Source: Candidatus Latescibacter anaerobius SCGC AAA252-E07 (GTDB lineage Bacteria; Latescibacterota; Latescibacteria; Latescibacterales; Latescibacteraceae). Taken from it: 15,992 nucleotides of DNA. The stretch lies in NCBI GenBank assembly GCA_000403035.1, contig AQSL01000161.1, positions 880-16,871 on the forward strand. Direction: 5' to 3'. The notes beneath the pieces were generated by a model. That model saw only the letters and a list, made by a program, of their open reading frames with translations, did not search any database and was not told where the DNA came from. A program made the position numbers and the translations under genes. Below are positions 8,117 to 14,433 of the stretch, piece by piece; positions within the stretch are counted from its first letter, which is position 1; each line of letters opens with the position of its first letter.

Positions 8117-8122
8117 AAGGAG
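8117..8122 (+). promoter_or_regulatory. Ribosome binding site fixing a TTG start
   Basis: AAGGAG sits 8 bases before the TTG at 8131. No better-placed ATG exists in frame near this point, which supports TTG as the start of the nuclease gene. Confidence 0.7.
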
Positions 8123-8130
8123 ATTAAATT

Positions 8131-9153
8131 TTGCCAGAAGAAGTAAGACTTTGGAATATATCAGAAGGCGATAAACTTAAAGAAATTAAATCAACTTCTT
8201 TAGATTATGAATCTAGGCTTGAATCTTGGATTGAGAAAGATATATCAATATTAGATCCAAATCTTCTTGTAATTGGTCGTCAAGTTAAAACTGATTTTAA
8301 TGGAATAATTGATTTATTATGTCTTAATCCTGATGGAGATACTATTATAATAGAACTTAAAAAAGATAAAACATCAAGGGAAATAACTTCACAAGCGTTA
8401 GATTATGCATCATGGGTAAGGAATTTATCAAATAATAAAATCGTGTCTATATCAGAAAAATATTTTGGCAATTCTACAAATTTGGAAGAAGCCTATATTA
8501 TAAAATTTGGAAAAGATTTACCTGAAATTTTAAATGAGAATCATTCGATTTTGATTGTTGGATCAAATATTGACTCTAGTTCTGAAAGAATTATAAATTA
8601 TCTATCTGAAGTATATGGGGTAAATATAAATGCAGCAACATTTCAATACTTTATGAATGAAAATAATGAAGAATTTTTAACAAGAATATTTTTAATCGAA
8701 CTAGATAAAGCAAAATATCAGAACCGAACAAAAAGCTCTTCAAAACGAAGACGTAACCTTACTTTTGAAGAGCTCTATGAGATAACTAAACAAAATAATA
8801 TTGGAGATTTATATCATTATTTTGTAAGCCAATTATCAAAAATATTTAAAAAACATACAACAGCAAGTTCTATTGCATTTACAGCAGATTTTAATGGTAG
8901 TCAGAAGGCAATTTTTAGCCTTATTCCCAATAAAAGCTCTGAAATTGATGGATTACACTTTCAATTGTATTTTAACAGAATATGTGAAGTCCTAAATTAT
9001 GAAAAAGATGAAGCATTGAAATTACTCCCTTCAAAATACGAAGATTGGATATACTATGAAAATGCTGGTCCAGATTTCTCTGGCTATTCAGGATACTTTA
9101 GGAAAAAAGAAGAGATTGACAAATTTATTTCTGGTATTAATAATACTTTGTAA
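8131..9153 (+). CDS. PD-(D/E)XK nuclease-fold protein, NucS/DUF91-like N-terminal domain
   Basis: The 340-residue protein starts at TTG behind AAGGAG. The N-terminal 100 residues carry a PD-(D/E)XK core: an early glutamate (E31, in LESWIEKD), D61 in GIIDLLCL, E75 and K77 in IIELKKDK, and a following Q88 with Y92 (SQALDYASW), the order seen in NucS- and RecB-type nucleases. The centre (about 200-215) is very basic (SSSKRRR), possibly a DNA-binding linker. The C-terminal half is not recognised. Base composition is about 30% GC against roughly 45-55% in neighbouring genes, and there is no operon partner, so it was probably acquired horizontally. A defence or restriction role is plausible from the fold and the setting but is not shown; a DNA repair role is the main alternative. 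Confidence 0.82.
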   Translation: MPEEVRLWNISEGDKLKEIKSTSLDYESRLESWIEKDISILDPNLLVIGRQVKTDFNGIIDLLCLNPDGDTIIIELKKDKTSREITSQALDYASWVRNLSNNKIVSISEKYFGNSTNLEEAYIIKFGKDLPEILNENHSILIVGSNIDSSSERIINYLSEVYGVNINAATFQYFMNENNEEFLTRIFLIELDKAKYQNRTKSSSKRRRNLTFEELYEITKQNNIGDLYHYFVSQLSKIFKKHTTASSIAFTADFNGSQKAIFSLIPNKSSEIDGLHFQLYFNRICEVLNYEKDEALKLLPSKYEDWIYYENAGPDFSGYSGYFRKKEEIDKFISGINNTL

Positions 9154-9381
9154 ATAAATAGCATACGTTATAAAGAGCATTTAAATCTGAACCAAACAGT
9201 AAATTATTTTTTGAGTTTTGGATAGCTTTGTTTGAATCTTATTTCTTTTCTGAAATACGTTCCCTGCTATTTTATCAGCTTAAAAAAAAATCGTAACCTT
9301 CCATACCAAAAAATCAATAATCACATACTCCCCCCATCAATCCCGCCTCACGCTGTTATCCTGTCAAAAAAATCGTTTCTT

Positions 9382-9816
9382 TCAATCGGTGCTTTTCTTT
9401 AACTCCAGATAATATTCAGGCGGCTCAGGATATGCTTCAAATTTTACGGGACGTTCAATTTCTCCTGACGTTCCGAATTTCATTTCAATATTCATTTCCT
9501 TTTCGGCGGAGTATTGTATGATTGCCAGGCAGGCATTGCCAAAATTACCGGAAGGAACCAAATTAATGAAATCAACAGATACCGGCTCGGTAGAAAAATC
9601 AACCTCATAGTCTGCCTTGAACGAATATTCCGGATACCCTTTTGCCGTAAATACCATGGAGTTGTCTCTATTAAATTCGATAACTATGTTTGCTCCGGAC
9701 TCATGAACCGCAGTCCAAGTCCCCTCGATGCTTCGAGCTTCTTTTTGTAACATCATGCTGCAGCCGGCTGCGAAGACAATGCATAACCAGAATACAATTA
9801 AGAATCTTTTCTTCAT
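9382..9816 (-). CDS. Small lipoprotein, function unknown
   Basis: This 144-residue protein begins with a classic lipoprotein signal: MKKR, a hydrophobic core and the lipobox FAAGC (C19 from this start). The mature part is short and beta-rich (SIEGTWTAVHE, NIVIEFNRDNSMVFTAKG, SFKADYEVDF), which recalls lipocalin-like small proteins, but no family is claimed. An in-frame TTG at 9822 could add two residues. The ATG at 9816 is preferred because it puts MKKR at the very N-terminus and lies 10 bases from the GGAG of an AGGAGA (plus-strand 9826-9831). It is the second of two minus-strand small genes, separated by a palindrome. Confidence 0.82.
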   Translation of the reverse strand: MKKRFLIVFWLCIVFAAGCSMMLQKEARSIEGTWTAVHESGANIVIEFNRDNSMVFTAKGYPEYSFKADYEVDFSTEPVSVDFINLVPSGNFGNACLAIIQYSAEKEMNIEMKFGTSGEIERPVKFEAYPEPPEYYLELKKSTD

Positions 9817-9893
9817 GATCAATTATCTCCTGAGTAAAATTGTTTTGTTGTTTCTATGTTAATCTGTAAAACAATTACCAATTCGATATGTGC

Positions 9894-9917
9894 AGGGACA
9901 GATTATAATCTGTCCCT
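9894..9917. repeat. Perfect 24-bp palindrome
   Basis: The half-site AGGGACAGATTA is followed immediately by its exact reverse complement, with no spacer. It lies 78 bases before the lipoprotein start on the minus strand. No T run follows on the minus strand and only a short TCTTT follows on the plus strand, so it is a poor intrinsic terminator. An operator or a short dispersed palindromic repeat is more likely. Confidence 0.8.
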
Positions 9918-10042
9918 TCTTTAAAATATCGGTGCTTACAATACATATATTTGTTTTATTTCAAATGGGAAATGCCATAACACCAACCATTCCGCCAAAG
10001 GTATTCCGTCAGTTAATTTACATGCCCGGATAGGGAGGAATG

Positions 10043-10138
10043 ATGAACGACAATACCAAAGTGATACTGACAAAACTTCTTGGTTTGAAATTCGTAGGTA
10101 ACCTTTTAATAAATATGATAAAATGTAAACAACGCTAG
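10043..10138 (+). CDS. Possible 31-residue small ORF
   Basis: GGGAGG (10033-10038) lies 4 bases before this ATG; a second ATG directly precedes it at 10040. The frame encodes MNDNTKVILTKLLGLKFVG and then an amphipathic stretch before a TAG. The ribosome site is strong and the peptide is plausibly helical, but an open frame of this length arises easily by chance and no promoter is evident. It could also be the start of a decayed gene. Confidence 0.2.
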   Translation: MNDNTKVILTKLLGLKFVGNLLINMIKCKQR

Positions 10139-10168
10139 TATATCTTACACAGTACATTATTTTCATAG

Positions 10169-10456
10169 TCAGAGCGCTAACTTTAAAAAAGAGGAAAAAG
10201 CCAGAATGAGTCCGATACCACCGCCGATACAATAGATCAAAAGAGATACGCTTATAATCTCCATGTTTGTTTCGATGTTCATTATAATGAGGTCTTCAGC
10301 GCCCCAGCCCAACACAATGGTAAAAAGCGTAATGAGAAGAACATGCCACTGCCTGAACATTGCAAGAACCGCCAGACCGATGATGGCTAACATTGCGGGA
10401 CCTTCCCAGTTGAGATTCGAGAGATTCCGCATGACCGCATCAAAAAAACCACTCAC
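10169..10456 (-). CDS. Small integral membrane protein, function unknown
   Basis: The 95-residue protein starts at GTG, with AGGTGG 7 bases upstream on the minus strand. About three hydrophobic helices can be drawn (roughly 18-35, 38-54 and 67-91), with short polar links (RQW, and AEDLIIMNIETNMEI). It has no recognisable motif. The strong ribosome site and the consistently hydrophobic composition argue that it is real. The neighbouring lipoprotein gene reads the same way 350 bases downstream, but the palindrome between them and the distance make a shared transcript uncertain. Confidence 0.7.
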   Translation of the reverse strand: MSGFFDAVMRNLSNLNWEGPAMLAIIGLAVLAMFRQWHVLLITLFTIVLGWGAEDLIIMNIETNMEIISVSLLIYCIGGGIGLILAFSSFLKLAL

Positions 10457-10659
10457 ATCAAGACCACCTTTATTAGAGTTAAAAATATGTTTTTATGCAA
10501 TTATTTACAGAGTTCATTATCCGTTTTGTGTGAAAAGAATTTTTTTGACAGAATTTCTGCATACAATAGTATTTTCTTGAAGGCAGGGAATAATAAAATC
10601 CATGTCGTTATGTGAAATGTAAACCTCTATAAAAAGTCCAAATACCCAACATTCTTATA

Positions 10660-12072
10660 TTACTCGATCGTACCGTATGCAATATTCAACCAGGTACAGA
10701 GCATTTGCAGGTTCTTTTTATAGCGGCCTGAAACGACAATCCAGTGCTGGCTTACACCAAGCTGTATCGCTTTTTCGTAAAAATCTTTAACAGCCGGTTC
10801 TATCCTGCAGAAGAGATGACAGTTTCCCTCAAGCTTTGGAGGTCCGGGTAACGAATTACCCTCGATTACAGTCCACCTGAGTTTTTCGCCGTTGTATACG
10901 CAATTGACCGCGGTTACCGGTCCGGGTTTATATTTGAAATAGGTACAGGCGCCGGTAAAGGGATCAGAGTTTTTATATTCAATATCCGGCACGATTCTCA
11001 CAGGAAAGTTCTCGTCATGGTTTGAACAGTCATGGAAACCCGCATGGCCCATGAGAAGAGCGTTCTTTTCAATATCCGCAGTGAATATCTCGGAGTACAG
11101 GGGGGATTCCCCGGTAAAAAGGCGAAGAATATACATTGCTATCCCTGCGGCAATATCCGCTTCCATTGAAACGACAACTCCGGATTCCGAGAGACCGGGA
11201 TTGGCAAGACAGGGTCTTAAGCCGAAGCATCGGTGCATTTCATCGATAATATCATTCATGGCTAAAATGTCGATTCCTTCTTCGTGGATGACCTTCTCTA
11301 TTGCCAGAGCATACTTTACACCCTCGATAAGATTCTTGCTGTCAACTTCAATGATATGTTCTTCCTTGTTAATACGGGTTATAAACTGATCAATTATATC
11401 CCCGGATATTTTTTGCGCCTCATCTTTGAATCGCATTAATTCTAAGGGTTTCAATTCAATACCGTAGAGTTTTCGAAGTGTAAACTCATCCACAAAAGTG
11501 GTGGACATGTGTTCGCATCGAAACGGGAGAACTCCACACCGGGTTTTTCTCAGGCGTTGAACTATAGAGAAAGCCAGGCAGTGCTCACATAACTTCTCAT
11601 ACACGCTTTCATCACGGTAGTATCCTGATACCGACTGATATACGAATCCTTCACGGTGTAAAAATCCGCTTATTTGCAGGGAGCCAACCGAACCGGAACC
11701 TTTGAGCATTTCATGAAAGGAGACAGTTTCCGGAAGTGTCTGATATGGAAAGAATGTACATACAACACAGGGCAGCCCACGGAGTACTTTGAGTGCCGCT
11801 CTCAAAATCTGGTCTTCGCACCACATGAGTGTTGAAATGATGATTCCATCGACATGTGCAGCGTATATGTCTTCAGCCGCTGCCAGAGCATCATTGCTTG
11901 TATAGATTATTCCATGGTAGATAAGTTCCGTGGAGCTGGAAAGCCGGTCTATGATTTCTTTCGCAATCACATCCACCTCTTCCGAGAGAGGCGAAGATGA
12001 TTCCTGGAGCCCTACATCTCTGAACCAGCCGGATGTGATAAATAGTATCCCGATTTTGGGTTTCGGGTTCAT
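10660..12072 (-). CDS. L-fucose/L-arabinose isomerase family protein
   Basis: A 470-residue member of the FucI/AraA-type aldose-ketose isomerase superfamily. The N-terminal half is a Rossmann-like region (KIGILFITSGWF, then VDGIIISTLMWCEDQ near 74-88). The C-terminal catalytic part keeps the pattern CLANPG (288-293), SMEADIAAG (302-310) with candidate metal ligand E304, LLMGHAGFHD (339-348) with H343, and SQHWIVVSG (441-449) with H443. Family members interconvert aldoses and ketoses with a divalent metal. The protein diverges from characterised FucI and AraA, so its sugar cannot be named, and some relatives may have other roles. GGAGGGG lies 6 bases before the ATG. It is transcribed away from the XRE-cupin regulator, the classic layout for a regulated catabolic gene. 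Confidence 0.8.
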   Translation of the reverse strand: MNPKPKIGILFITSGWFRDVGLQESSSPLSEEVDVIAKEIIDRLSSSTELIYHGIIYTSNDALAAAEDIYAAHVDGIIISTLMWCEDQILRAALKVLRGLPCVVCTFFPYQTLPETVSFHEMLKGSGSVGSLQISGFLHREGFVYQSVSGYYRDESVYEKLCEHCLAFSIVQRLRKTRCGVLPFRCEHMSTTFVDEFTLRKLYGIELKPLELMRFKDEAQKISGDIIDQFITRINKEEHIIEVDSKNLIEGVKYALAIEKVIHEEGIDILAMNDIIDEMHRCFGLRPCLANPGLSESGVVVSMEADIAAGIAMYILRLFTGESPLYSEIFTADIEKNALLMGHAGFHDCSNHDENFPVRIVPDIEYKNSDPFTGACTYFKYKPGPVTAVNCVYNGEKLRWTVIEGNSLPGPPKLEGNCHLFCRIEPAVKDFYEKAIQLGVSQHWIVVSGRYKKNLQMLCTWLNIAYGTIE

Positions 12073-12123
12073 GAAAAACCCCTCCGTTTATTTGTTTTAC
12101 AGTATCTTTTACATGTACTATAA

Positions 12124-12152
12124 ATCATATAACAAATGAACCGAAAGGGCAA
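12124..12152 (-). promoter_or_regulatory. Candidate promoter for the isomerase-like gene
   Basis: On the minus strand, TTGCCC (plus 12147-12152, four of six), a 17-bp spacer and TATGAT (plus 12124-12129, five of six) lie about 50 bases before the isomerase-like start. Confidence 0.45.
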
Positions 12153-12199
12153 GAAGATAATACATTTTGTGCAACCATAAAAATAAATCACTTACATAA

Positions 12200-12232
12200 T
12201 TTTTCACCGCCCTCTTAAGTACCATTTCAATA
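12200..12232 (+). repeat. Imperfect repeat copy 1, in the divergent promoter region
   Basis: TTTTTCACCGCCCTCTTAA here matches 14399-14417 at 17 of 19 positions. After a one-base gap, TTTCAATA (12225-12232) matches TTTCAGTA (14425-14432) at seven of eight. It ends 8 bases before the -35 box of the regulator gene. Confidence 0.4.
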
Positions 12233-12240
12233 CTTCTTTC

Positions 12241-12269
12241 TTGACATTTACTCAGGATTAACGTAAAAT
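12241..12269 (+). promoter_or_regulatory. Strong sigma-70-like promoter for the XRE-cupin regulator
   Basis: A perfect TTGACA (12241-12246), an optimal 17-bp spacer and TAAAAT (12264-12269, five of six) predict a start near 12276, about 50 bases before the coding region. This is the best promoter match I found in the window. Confidence 0.7.
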
Positions 12270-12326
12270 ATATTGAATGATTTGTTGTTATATATTTTAC
12301 AATCTGGTTGATCGATGGGAATAAAA

Positions 12327-12893
12327 ATGACAAAGAAGAATGTCTTCGACTACAATGCTTTTGGAGCCAAACTCAAAGCTTATCGATTAAAATGCAGGTT
12401 TTCAATGCGCGGGCTTGCCTCACGGGCTGGTGTTACTGCAAGCTTTATTTCAATGATCGAGTCCGGTAAGACTTCTCCCACCATAATAACCCTGCAAAAG
12501 ATTTTGGAGGCATTGAAAGTACCGGTGGCTGAATTTTTCAGCGATGACTCACCGGATTCCCTTTCAGATGCTATTGTTTTCAAACAAAAAGATATGAAAC
12601 TTCTCGAGGATGATAATCTGCGATGGCTTTTTGCCTTTCCTCCCGATCCGAATATTAAAATGGTGATATCGTACGAAGAATACATGCCGAAAACATCGAT
12701 CAGCGAGTTGGAATGGCATAACAATGACCTGGGTGGATATGTGCTTTCGGGAGAACTGACGATTGATATCCGGGAACGTGGAGTCTTCAAGGTCGGGAAA
12801 GGTGATGCGTTTTATATTAAGGCAGGAACGAAACACATAGCTAATAATAAAAAGAATGAAATTCTGAAAATGGTTACGGTAATGTTGAAATGA
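12327..12893 (+). CDS. XRE-family transcriptional regulator with C-terminal cupin domain
   Basis: The protein is 188 residues from the ATG at 12327. Residues about 10-66 are an XRE/Cro helix-turn-helix (MRGLASRAGVTASFISMIES, then the recognition-flanking SGKTSPTIITLQKI). Residues about 100-188 form a cupin barrel (GGYVLSGELTIDI and GDAFYIKAGTKHIANN). Such proteins sense a small metabolite through the cupin and control neighbouring catabolic or amino-acid genes. The usual cupin metal ligands are incomplete: H131 and H170 remain but the HxH pair is missing, so ligand binding may be metal-free. The ATG at 12315 is in frame but has no ribosome site; the one at 12327 has GGGA at the proper distance. 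It diverges from the isomerase-like gene and precedes the DegT gene, so it is the likely local regulator. Confidence 0.93.
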   Translation: MTKKNVFDYNAFGAKLKAYRLKCRFSMRGLASRAGVTASFISMIESGKTSPTIITLQKILEALKVPVAEFFSDDSPDSLSDAIVFKQKDMKLLEDDNLRWLFAFPPDPNIKMVISYEEYMPKTSISELEWHNNDLGGYVLSGELTIDIRERGVFKVGKGDAFYIKAGTKHIANNKKNEILKMVTVMLK

Positions 12894-12942
12894 TACATGG
12901 ATGTGTGGTGCCCTTATGAGCGATTAATATCATTTTCCGCAG

Positions 12943-12963
12943 AGATTACAGGGGATGTAATCT
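12943..12963 (+). terminator. Hairpin after the regulator gene, possible weak terminator or attenuator
   Basis: A perfect 8-bp stem AGATTACA (12943-12950) with TGTAATCT (12956-12963) closes a GGGGA loop and is followed by the T-rich TTGTATTTGT. The stem is AT-rich and the tail is not a pure T run, so it may only reduce read-through into the aminotransferase gene. Confidence 0.4.
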
Positions 12964-13040
12964 TTGTATTTGTCATGGAATTCCATAAAAAACACCTTAC
13001 AGAATCTCAAATTAAAAACTTTCAGAAGGAGGATTAAAGC

Positions 13041-14282
13041 ATGCCAGGCCCGGGATCGTATTTGATTGGTGAAGAAGAGAAGAAAGCTCTCATTGAGTTG
13101 ATAGAAGCGGGTTATCTTTTCCGTTACGGTGACAGAAAGAATCCTACATTTCTCGCGAAGGTCTTTCAGCTTGAAGAGGAATTGTCGGATTACCTTGGAA
13201 TACCGTACACGGTGGCGGTAAACTCAGGCACATCAGCGTTATGGTTAGCCCTCGGTGCTCTTGGCATCGGTCCGGGGGATGAAGTGATTGTTCCGGGTTA
13301 TACGTTCATTGCTTCGATTTCATCGATTATCTATTCAAGAGCTGTGCCGGTACTTGCAGAGATTGACGAGTCGCTGACATTGGACCCTGAAGATGTTACA
13401 AGAAAAATTACGCCCCGGACAAAAGCAATCATGCTCGTACACATGCTCGGGAATGCGGGGTATATCGATGAAATAAAAGAGATTGCACGAGCGCATAACC
13501 TCTTTCTGATAGAGGATACCGCGCAGGCGTTCGGTGCAACCTATAAAGGTAAATGTGCCGGCAGTTACGGCGATTTCGGCACCTACAGCTTCAATATCTT
13601 CAAAACGATTACCGCGGGTGATGGCGGCGCTGTATCTACAGGGCAAAAAGAGCTCTTTGAACGGGCGTTTGCCATCCATGACCAGGGACATTTACCTCTC
13701 AGAGAGGGTGTTGAGCAGGGAGCAAGAACGGTAATCGGCCTTGATTTCAGAATGACGGAACTTGCGGCAGTTGTGCTACTGGCACAGTTAAAAAAGATCG
13801 GGATTATTAAAAGGGAACTGAAAAGACGCAAAAACAGATTTAAAGAAGGAATAAAAGATCTGCGGAACATAACGTTCAGAACACTGCCTGACCCGGATGG
13901 TGAAGCAGGGACTCTTTTGACAGTTCTCTTTCCCGATGAGGATGTAGCCCGTAAAATTGGTGAAGAACTCGGCTCCGGAGTAGTTGCCGATTCGGGCTGG
14001 CATGTATACAACAATATGGAACATATACTGAATAAGATGGTCGTAGATAATATAGGGTGTCCTTTCACCTGCCCGTTTTATACGGATAAAGGCGGAAAAA
14101 TTGAATATTCAAAAGGGATGCTTCCGCAGACGGATTCCATCCTCGGCAGGGCAATCAATATCAGTATCGGAGTCTCTGATGCCGGGCTGGGCTCGGCATT
14201 CGGAATAACGATTACCAGCGATGAGGATGAAATTGATAAGAAGATAGAAATTTTCAGAAATGCTGTTGAAAAGTTTATTTAA
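13041..14282 (+). CDS. DegT/DnrJ/EryC1/StrS-family PLP aminotransferase
   Basis: A 413-residue sugar-aminotransferase-type enzyme of fold type I. It shows NSGTSALWLALGALGIGPGDEV (61-82) for the PLP phosphate, EDTAQAFGA (158-166) with D159 contacting the pyridine nitrogen and Q162, and the Schiff-base lysine K188 in SFNIFKTITAGDGG. The C-terminal part has the family features CPFTCPFY and ISIGVSD. Family members add or remove an amino group on nucleotide-linked or free sugars and cyclitols, mostly in surface sugar or antibiotic pathways. No nucleotide-sugar or glycosyltransferase genes flank it here, so a free-sugar or cyclitol substrate is possible. AAGGAGG (13026-13032) lies 8 bases before the ATG, and the adjacent start PGPGSYLIG is typical of the family. 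Confidence 0.93.
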   Translation: MPGPGSYLIGEEEKKALIELIEAGYLFRYGDRKNPTFLAKVFQLEEELSDYLGIPYTVAVNSGTSALWLALGALGIGPGDEVIVPGYTFIASISSIIYSRAVPVLAEIDESLTLDPEDVTRKITPRTKAIMLVHMLGNAGYIDEIKEIARAHNLFLIEDTAQAFGATYKGKCAGSYGDFGTYSFNIFKTITAGDGGAVSTGQKELFERAFAIHDQGHLPLREGVEQGARTVIGLDFRMTELAAVVLLAQLKKIGIIKRELKRRKNRFKEGIKDLRNITFRTLPDPDGEAGTLLTVLFPDEDVARKIGEELGSGVVADSGWHVYNNMEHILNKMVVDNIGCPFTCPFYTDKGGKIEYSKGMLPQTDSILGRAINISIGVSDAGLGSAFGITITSDEDEIDKKIEIFRNAVEKFI

Positions 14283-14390
14283 AACAAAGGATGTTACGAC
14301 TGTTCATACATGGCCGGTTTGTCTTGCCCTTCCGTCTTATCGACGAGACAGGTGACAGCAAAACAATCACATAGTACAAGCCGGGGCATG

Positions 14391-14405
14391 TGAAAAACTT
14401 TTTCA
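14391..14405. promoter_or_regulatory. Operator-like palindrome upstream of the UroD-like gene
   Basis: TGAAAAA and TTTTTCA flank a single C, a perfect 7-bp inverted repeat. It lies 28 bases before the start codon and overlaps repeat copy 2. The role as an operator is inferred only from symmetry and position. Confidence 0.3.
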
Positions 14406-14432
14406 TCACCCTCTTAAAAAAGGTTTTCAGTA
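14399..14432 (+). repeat. Imperfect repeat copy 2, directly before the UroD-like gene
   Basis: This is the partner of 12200-12232, sharing TTTTTCAYCRCCCTCTTAA and TTTCARTA. It also contains AAAAAGG, the best ribosome-binding candidate for the gene starting at 14434. Confidence 0.4.
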
Positions 14433-14433
14433 T

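Larger units (their letters stand above)
9823..10168. other. Intergenic stretch between two minus-strand small genes
   Basis: It holds the 24-bp palindrome at 9894-9917 and a 31-codon plus-strand open frame with a good ribosome site at 10043-10138. A longer minus-strand open frame (9936-10232) overlaps the end of the membrane-protein gene and does not look like a real protein. Confidence 0.5.
14283..14433. other. Short intergenic stretch with repeated and palindromic motifs
   Basis: These 151 bases contain a 20-bp motif shared with 3951-3970 (at 14330-14349), a TCACAT/ATGTGA inverted repeat (14367-14393), a TGAAAAA-C-TTTTTCA palindrome (14391-14405) and repeat copy 2 (14399-14432). There is no gene of substance; a 27-codon open frame (from 14291) has no ribosome site. 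Confidence 0.45.

Noticed and set aside
7692..9318. 11-bp direct repeat AAAAAATCAAT flanking the nuclease segment (7692-7702 and 9308-9318), considered as a target-site duplication
   Set aside because: Matches of this length are expected by chance in such AT-rich DNA, and no terminal inverted repeats or transposase accompany it.
9936..10232. 98-codon minus-strand open frame
   Set aside because: It overlaps the end of the membrane-protein gene in another frame, has no ribosome site and an unnatural residue mix.
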